From Avena insularis (lineage: Eukaryota; Streptophyta; Magnoliopsida; Poales; Poaceae): a DNA stretch of 64,000 nt. Below, piece by piece: positions 58,792 to 64,000 of this stretch. The stretch spans positions 465,540,744 to 465,604,743 of the forward strand of contig CM042697.1 in assembly GCA_023614405.1 (NCBI GenBank). The letters are read 5' to 3'. The translations under genes and the position numbers were made by a program. Positions within the stretch are counted from its first letter, which is position 1; every line of letters starts with the position of its first letter. The notes under the pieces are model-generated. The model made no database searches. It was not told the origin of the DNA and worked only from the letters and a program-made list of their open reading frames with translations.

Positions 58792-60060
58792 TCAATTAGG
58801 ACTCGACCTGAACGCTGAAATTGTGTTTTGTGGACGTATCGAACGCTGAAGTTGTGTTCCATGGTCGTCGACACGACATTCCTTCGTCGCCCAACAACCC
58901 GCAGTCCGAACGTTTTTTTCATGCCCGAGGCTCTCTCTCGCGCAATTCTCCAGCCTCCAGGTAGGGTTTCTCCACTTCGAATGCCGCCGATGCCACAGGC
59001 TACTCCGGCCGCGACACACGTCGCTGGTAGCCTCCTCGGCCGGCCCATGCTCGAATATCTCCGGTCTCTGGACCTCCCACCTCACGCCGCCGGTAGCCTC
59101 CTCGGCCGACCCATGTTCCAAGCTCACTGGACTACGGCCGCCCCACGTGAGTGCTGCTTTAACACGTCTACGCCGCTGCTTCTCTGGCCCGGCGCCGACA
59201 ACCCTTGCTACTCCGACCTTCACTCCGCCGTCCTCAACGGCTTCCAGCCAGTGCATCACCCGGTGAGGCTTACCTCCGATTTTCCTCACCTTCCGGCTAG
59301 ATGCGTTGCTTCTACATACTATCGTCGTATTTTGTGTTCGATCCTCGTCATGGAATTGATCCAGTAAAAAAAGGTACGATCCAATCTAGCATATCTAGCC
59401 CTCCTGAATGTATTCCTTTCCAACCATTGAATATTTGTTTCCAAGTTTTGACCAATCCACCTACAGATTCCAGTACATGGTTTTATCCCACGATGGTTGA
59501 CTTAGCAGAGAAGGAAGTGTACCAGGTCATTGAAGAAGATTGGTGGCCATTTTTGAAAATATTGGCGGATTTCCTGTGCGCAGTGATGCAGCCATCGACG
59601 CTTCTCAACTTTCTATGAACACTCACCAGGAAAGTGTATCCTCAAATTCTCTGCTCTAAATAAATTACTCATATGAATAGAGAATTTATCTCAAATGCAA
59701 AGTCCAGATCGTTGATGTTACATCTGCACTTCTATCAATCTGGATTTATTGTGCTTGCATTGAATTAATGTCTAGGTAAATTGGGCTAGAAATTACGCTA
59801 TTTTTATTTATCATTTTTCATGCAAAACTGGGCTCTCACATGGTTAGTTGGCTAACGTGGAACAGCGTGTTTCAGATGGCATTATTTTTGCACCAGAGAG
59901 AATCAATGGTAGCTTATCTGGAATAGCAGAAGTTGTGGGGAATTTTTTTAACTTTATTCAAGCGGACAATCACCTAAAAGGATTGAGAATGATCGAATCA
60001 CCTATTACTCCAGAAGATGAGGATATTTATCTTGGACATACTAGCATTCTCCTTTCATAA
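58792..60060 (+). pseudogene. Gene-like fragment of unknown family
   Basis: The GC-rich 5' part (58828-59367) has an open frame with a repeated GSLLGRPM segment and a donor-like CAG|GTAGGG near 58960. It is followed by protein-like pieces: STWFYPTMVDLAEKEVYQVI then EEDWWPFLKILADFLCAVM (to 59618), and DGIIFAPERINGSLSGIAEV then NHLKGLRMIESPITPEDEDI (59848-60060). They may be exons of one gene captured by a transposon. I do not recognise the family, and the joins are not established. Confidence 0.3.
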
Positions 60061-61289
60061 CGAAAGAAGCACAGGAACACAACTATATTTAGATTTTTTG
60101 TTGTGATAAAATGAAGATTTTGCTTGTCTCTACTTTGAATTATGTGCATTGGAATTTTGTGGTGCAAACATCTTTTCTTGGTGAGGTTTTTTCTCCTACC
60201 TTCCATATCTTTTAACTCAGTTGAAATTCTCATGCACATCATGGACCTCAAGATTTTGATTAATCGGATATTTTAGGACAAAGGGTAAACCAAACCTATG
60301 CTCTCCACTTGTGCCTTAGCTTTGGTGTTTGGATATAATTAGTATACTTAAGTTCTGAATGTAGGCTCTGAATCTACATACTAACTCTTTTCTCCTGCTG
60401 ATGCATGTATATCTAGAAGAGGAGGTTGAAAGAACAATGCACATCATGTATAAAATGGAACAATTCTTTCAATCATATCGAGGAAAGAGCAAGATCACTT
60501 GAAAATGGAATAGCTCTCTGAATTCCAACTTTTGAATTGACATAAGACTCTACTCAGATATTAATTTTAATGCCTACCAGCAACAAATTGGTTGGCTGGA
60601 TCGTATTTTTTCAGGAATATTGACCAACTTGAAATTTGTAGATTGTTTGTACTTTATTTTGACATAGAGAATACTCCTTGATAGTATTTCAATTCTACCG
60701 AAACTCAGTGCACATATCAAAGGTACAAACTGCATCCTTCTTAGTGTTTTCCTATATTGTTTTGCTATATGCAATGGTTTTGTAGGTTCATTTGACATAG
60801 CGAATACTCCTTGTCAGTATTCCAATTCCACTGAAACTCCATATGGATATCAAAGGTACACACCCCATCCTATTAGTATTTTTCTATATTGTTTTTCTAT
60901 ATGCCCATCTTAAATTTTATGTCAGCTCTATTTATTCCAGTTTCATGGTTGGAGGTGTTCTCAGAATGCAATGCTTGCAATATATAGATAATACATACAT
61001 TATAATTAATCATCCTGAAGAAAACATACAGTACGCGTGCAATTGGGTTTACAACATGTAATGTTTAATATTTGTAAAAACTATATTTAATTTTAGACTG
61101 GTCTATAGTAGTAAATAACTAAAGATACACTAGCTGAATGCCCGTGCGTTACTACAGTTGCTTATTTACCCGAAACATATGTAATACAATGTATTTATTG
61201 CATCTGAATATTCATATGTTTTAATAAAATAGCACATATATAATATTGGAAAAACATTAAGATTTCGCCTTGCTTAAGAAGTTGAGGGT

Positions 61290-61830
61290 TGGCTCAACTT
61301 CTGGGAGAGTAGAGGCTCTCAGTCCACCCGAGACCCGTCACCCCAGGCGCCTGTGCACCGCGGCAACACCACATTGTCGTGAGAGCGCTAGCAGCTCCAT
61401 GGTGGAGGCTGTCGTGGAGGCAAAAGCCACAATGTTGCCACTCATCATCGTTGACATGCAGGACGACAGGATCTGGCTAGGGCCCTCGACGCGGTCGACA
61501 TCGAGCTCGTCAAGCTCATGGTCAGGGTGAGGTGCTTGACCTGGACGACGAGCTCGTCGTGCATTATACGATGTCGGGGTTCCTCTTCAAGGGCTTCATG
61601 CCGAGGCTCACCCACATTGAGTCCAATAAACTCAGTCTGTGCCTCGATCTTGTGCAATCAGCAGTCATCAATGGTCACGCGCTATGTCAGTTGCGCTGGT
61701 GGAAGTGGCGGCGAGAATTTCGCTCAAGGTGATGCCGACGACATCCTGGTGAACCTAACTAGGAACTCCACACTCATGTACCATGTTACACAATGGCAAA
61801 GGTCTCGGTGGTCGGCGCCGCGGTCGTTCT
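61290..61830 (+). pseudogene. NPR1-family (BLADE-ON-PETIOLE-like) gene fragment
   Basis: Pieces in different frames follow the order of plant BOP/NPR5-type BTB-ankyrin coactivators: a basic stretch before ARALDAVDIELVKLMV (about 61475-61522), LDLDDELVVHYTM (about 61535-61575), then FLFKGFMPRLTHIESNKLSL with CLDLVQSAV (about 61580-61665) and NSTLMYH near the end (about 61765). Most ankyrin repeats between VVHY and FLFKG are deleted, and at least two frameshifts are present. The BTB domain is absent. Proteins of this family control leaf and axillary patterning in grasses; this fragment cannot act as one. Confidence 0.65.
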
Positions 61831-62296
61831 TCGCCGAGTATGCTCATCATCGAGTTGACTTGCTTGATGCACTACATGATCCATTCAATATGTCGCCATC
61901 CTTCTCGTTGTCTCTTAAGATGCTTTTCCCTATTAGTTTAGATTTGAAAAAAATCACGACAAGAATTATGGAACGGAGGTGGTAAAGTTTCGTGATTGGT
62001 CTATAAATCGAGAGGATAGTTTCTTAAATGGATTAAGGCTAAAGAAGTTTCACAATGTGTGCTTGTTTGGTTGAAAGAAAGAGTGTGTGTGTGGTTTGTA
62101 GAGAGAAAGACGGTTGACCAATATCACCAAGAATATATCAATGTTTAGTGGATAATCAGAACCACACTAGAATCTTTGTCTAAAGTGCTTATAAACTTGC
62201 TTGTTGAATTCACTCGTGTGAGTTTATATTGTGTACTACATGATCCCTTTTGCTTCATTAAAGTTAGACCTGTAATGTGATTCCATCATTATGGTG

Positions 62297-62420
62297 GGGA
62301 TTAAATCCCTTGCAAGTCGAAATCCCCTCAAAATCCACTCCAATCTTCTCTAACCTCCGGGATTAAATCCCTTGCAAGTCAAAATCCCCTCAAAATCCAC
62401 TCCAATCCTCTCTAACCTCC
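62297..62420 (+). repeat. 62-bp tandem duplication
   Basis: gggattaaatcccttgcaag starts at 62297 and 62359. The two units differ at two bases by eye. The unit contains a small palindrome (gggattaaatccc). Confidence 0.85.
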
Positions 62421-63544
62421 TTCAGGACATGTTAAGAACATGGCCAAAGAGTTACAAGTTTCCTTGCATTTACATGGATTAGGAAAATGCAAGTTGCCTT
62501 ATAGGTATAAGGATTAGGAAATTGCATGCACCTGACTAGGCGATGATGTACACTAGAATCTTATGGTTGAAAGTAAGAACGCATTGGCTTTGTAATAAGA
62601 GAGCCAATAGACAATCCAAGAAGGAGAAAGATATCTATATAGGAGAACCAAAAGATACCATTAGATTAATGATTTTAAATATATCTTATCATTCTTCCGT
62701 AGCAACGTACGGGCATTCAACTAGTAAATTTACATTGACATTCTACAAAACAATAAATACACTAAAATATAATACTACTACATGATACGGTGCATTATGA
62801 AGATGGTATCATATACTAGTATCATGTGCATGATACTAGTATATGATACTTCCTATTGTGACTAGTCTAAGAGCTAGCTCCATCATTGCAAGGCATGGTC
62901 CAATTAATTAATTAGGAATGAGCACTTTGGGCAATTAAATGTAGGATAACATGTGCAGGCATGCTTCTGTCCCTACCCAAATTGCAGCTTAATGTCAGAT
63001 TAGGTGGCTCAATCACTAAAGAGCAGGTCCATGCCCGTGCCTAATCAACTGGTAGTAGTAGTACTTCCATAGAATTGCATGCCAAGTACTCTACTACTAC
63101 AATGAAGCCGAAGGCCGGAGAAAAAGTAAGAGTAGCATTATTGTAAGGCCAATTCCGAAACAATTTGGTTTGACTAAGAAAAACAGCTTCTCAGCACCAA
63201 ATATCACACTAGTAAAACACAAGGCCAACTGAGCATATAAAAAATTTGTAAGATGTAATCGATCGTACTGTAGTGACACCATGCATGGACCCTAGTTTTA
63301 TAATTTAGAAATATGTGTAACCTCAAAACTGGACCACTGTGTGGATCTCATGAGGTATTAAAGAGGTTAACAACAAGAAAGGACCAAAAACCAGCAGCAA
63401 ATAATGCAAAGCACATTAATGATGGAGACAGTGGCCTACTCCTACATATGCATCATGTGGGTCCAATCCTTCTGATGATAATTACTAAACACCGGGACAT
63501 AGGTGCATCGTATACATGGATTTGATTAACGAGTGAAATACCAT

Positions 63545-63562
63545 GGTTACCGGCCGGTAACC
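63545..63562. repeat. Perfect 18-bp palindrome
   Basis: GGTTACCGGCCGGTAACC. Related half-sites (cggtaatcaccggttacc) lie at about 63829-63846, so the 300 bp between may be a small inverted-repeat element. Confidence 0.5.
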
Positions 63563-63907
63563 GAAATTCCCAGACTCCTCCGAGAAATGAGTTTGTTGTG
63601 CAAAAAATCCCTGTATATTTAAATCCTGTTTGAATTTTATTTGAATTTGTGTTGTTTGGTTAGTCTAACCTAAACCATACGTGCTCCCCCTCCAATATAA
63701 CCCCATGCCCCAAATTATTTGTCCCAAACTTTCGTTTTCTCCTCAATTAAACATCATATTCAAAATATTTGGACATTATTGAGTTTGAAATTCAAATTTA
63801 GTTTGAGAATTTCATGTGGTATTTGAGCGGTAATCACCGGTTACCAAATATCTTGGCCCCCTCCAAGATTTTTTCCTCAACAGTACCCAAATCGTTGATC
63901 ATATATA

Positions 63908-64000
63908 CTGCCTCCATTTTATTTACTTCGTGTTCTCTGTCTAGTCAAAATTAATGTTTTTTATCTGACCAAATATTTAAAAATATATCATTAGAGACAC
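63908..64000. mobile_element. Start of a Stowaway-type MITE, cut by the window edge
   Basis: ctgcctccattttatttact preceded by TA (63906-63907), followed by the tctagtcaaaattaatg-type interior of a Stowaway family different from the one at 17079 and 44805. Confidence 0.65.

Larger units (their letters stand above)
61130..62724. mobile_element. Pack-MULE-like element with decayed target duplication
   Basis: The ends are inverted repeats: ctagctgaatgcccgtgcg at 61130 and, on the other strand from 62724, CTAGTTGAATGCCCGTACG, continuing GTTRCTAC. The flanks taaagataca (61120-61129) and taaatttaca (62725-62734) match at 8 of 10 positions, as for an aged Mutator-type duplication. It carries a fragment of an NPR1/BOP-like gene and a 62-bp tandem duplication, and no transposase. 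Confidence 0.6.
58355..62867. mobile_element. Tourist-like MITE split by later insertions
   Basis: The left end gactagccccaatgg (58355) and the right end, complement GACTAGTCACAATAGG (62867), are inverted, each followed inward by gtatcat-rich sequence. TAA flanks both sides (58352-58354 and 62868-62870). A normal member would be a few hundred bases, so 58520-62724 is probably later insertion. Confidence 0.5.

Overview
The window is nuclear DNA from a Triticeae grass (wheat, Aegilops or barley type). It has large nested LTR retrotransposons, including WIS/BARE-like and other Copia LTRs, Stowaway and Tourist MITEs, and only a few intron-containing genes. No tRNA, rRNA or CRISPR array was seen. 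All calls come from reading the sequence; no search was run.

Layout. 1-6250 is host sequence. It holds the 3' end of a WIS/BARE-like LTR, a DUF4283-like relic, and two minus-strand transcription units that share a duplicated TATA promoter. At 6251-53711 the upstream region of the second unit is split by one very large nested insertion. The outer layer is a Gypsy-type solo LTR (6251-53711, target duplication CTAGG). A Mutator-like element (MULE) lies inside that LTR (10343-51488, 9-bp duplication AACTTTTAA, matching terminal inverted repeats). A Copia element (22965-30743, duplication GGTTA), two Copia solo LTRs (38399-39454, GTCTA; 49520-51414, GTATC) and two Stowaway MITEs lie inside the MULE. 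After 53711 the interrupted host sequence resumes. 53717-64000 holds a 360-bp foldback element with a 52-bp perfect palindrome, a Tourist MITE, and a nested cluster in which a Pack-MULE-like element carries a broken NPR1/BLADE-ON-PETIOLE-like fragment.

The MULE is the centre of interest. It spans 41.1 kb, about 30 kb without the recognised nested retroelements. From left to right it carries a FAR1/MULE-transposase-like pseudogene, a Ulp1-like peptidase relic, an intact four-exon B3-like gene, an AP2/ERF gene with one in-frame stop, an F-box/DUF295 gene split by the Copia element, a 9-kb satellite-like array with repeated snRNA-type (USE plus TATA) promoter modules, a second B3-like relic, a zf-XS-like gene with a one-base frameshift, and an intact three-exon coiled-coil gene next to the right end. 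Four copies of a Copia-derived integrase/reverse-transcriptase module are scattered among these genes. The transposase-like gene and the right-hand genes point inward from opposite ends, as in MuDR. The transposase-like gene looks dead, so the copy is probably immobile unless helped in trans. Whether the cargo was captured by the MULE or arrived by later insertions cannot be settled from one copy.
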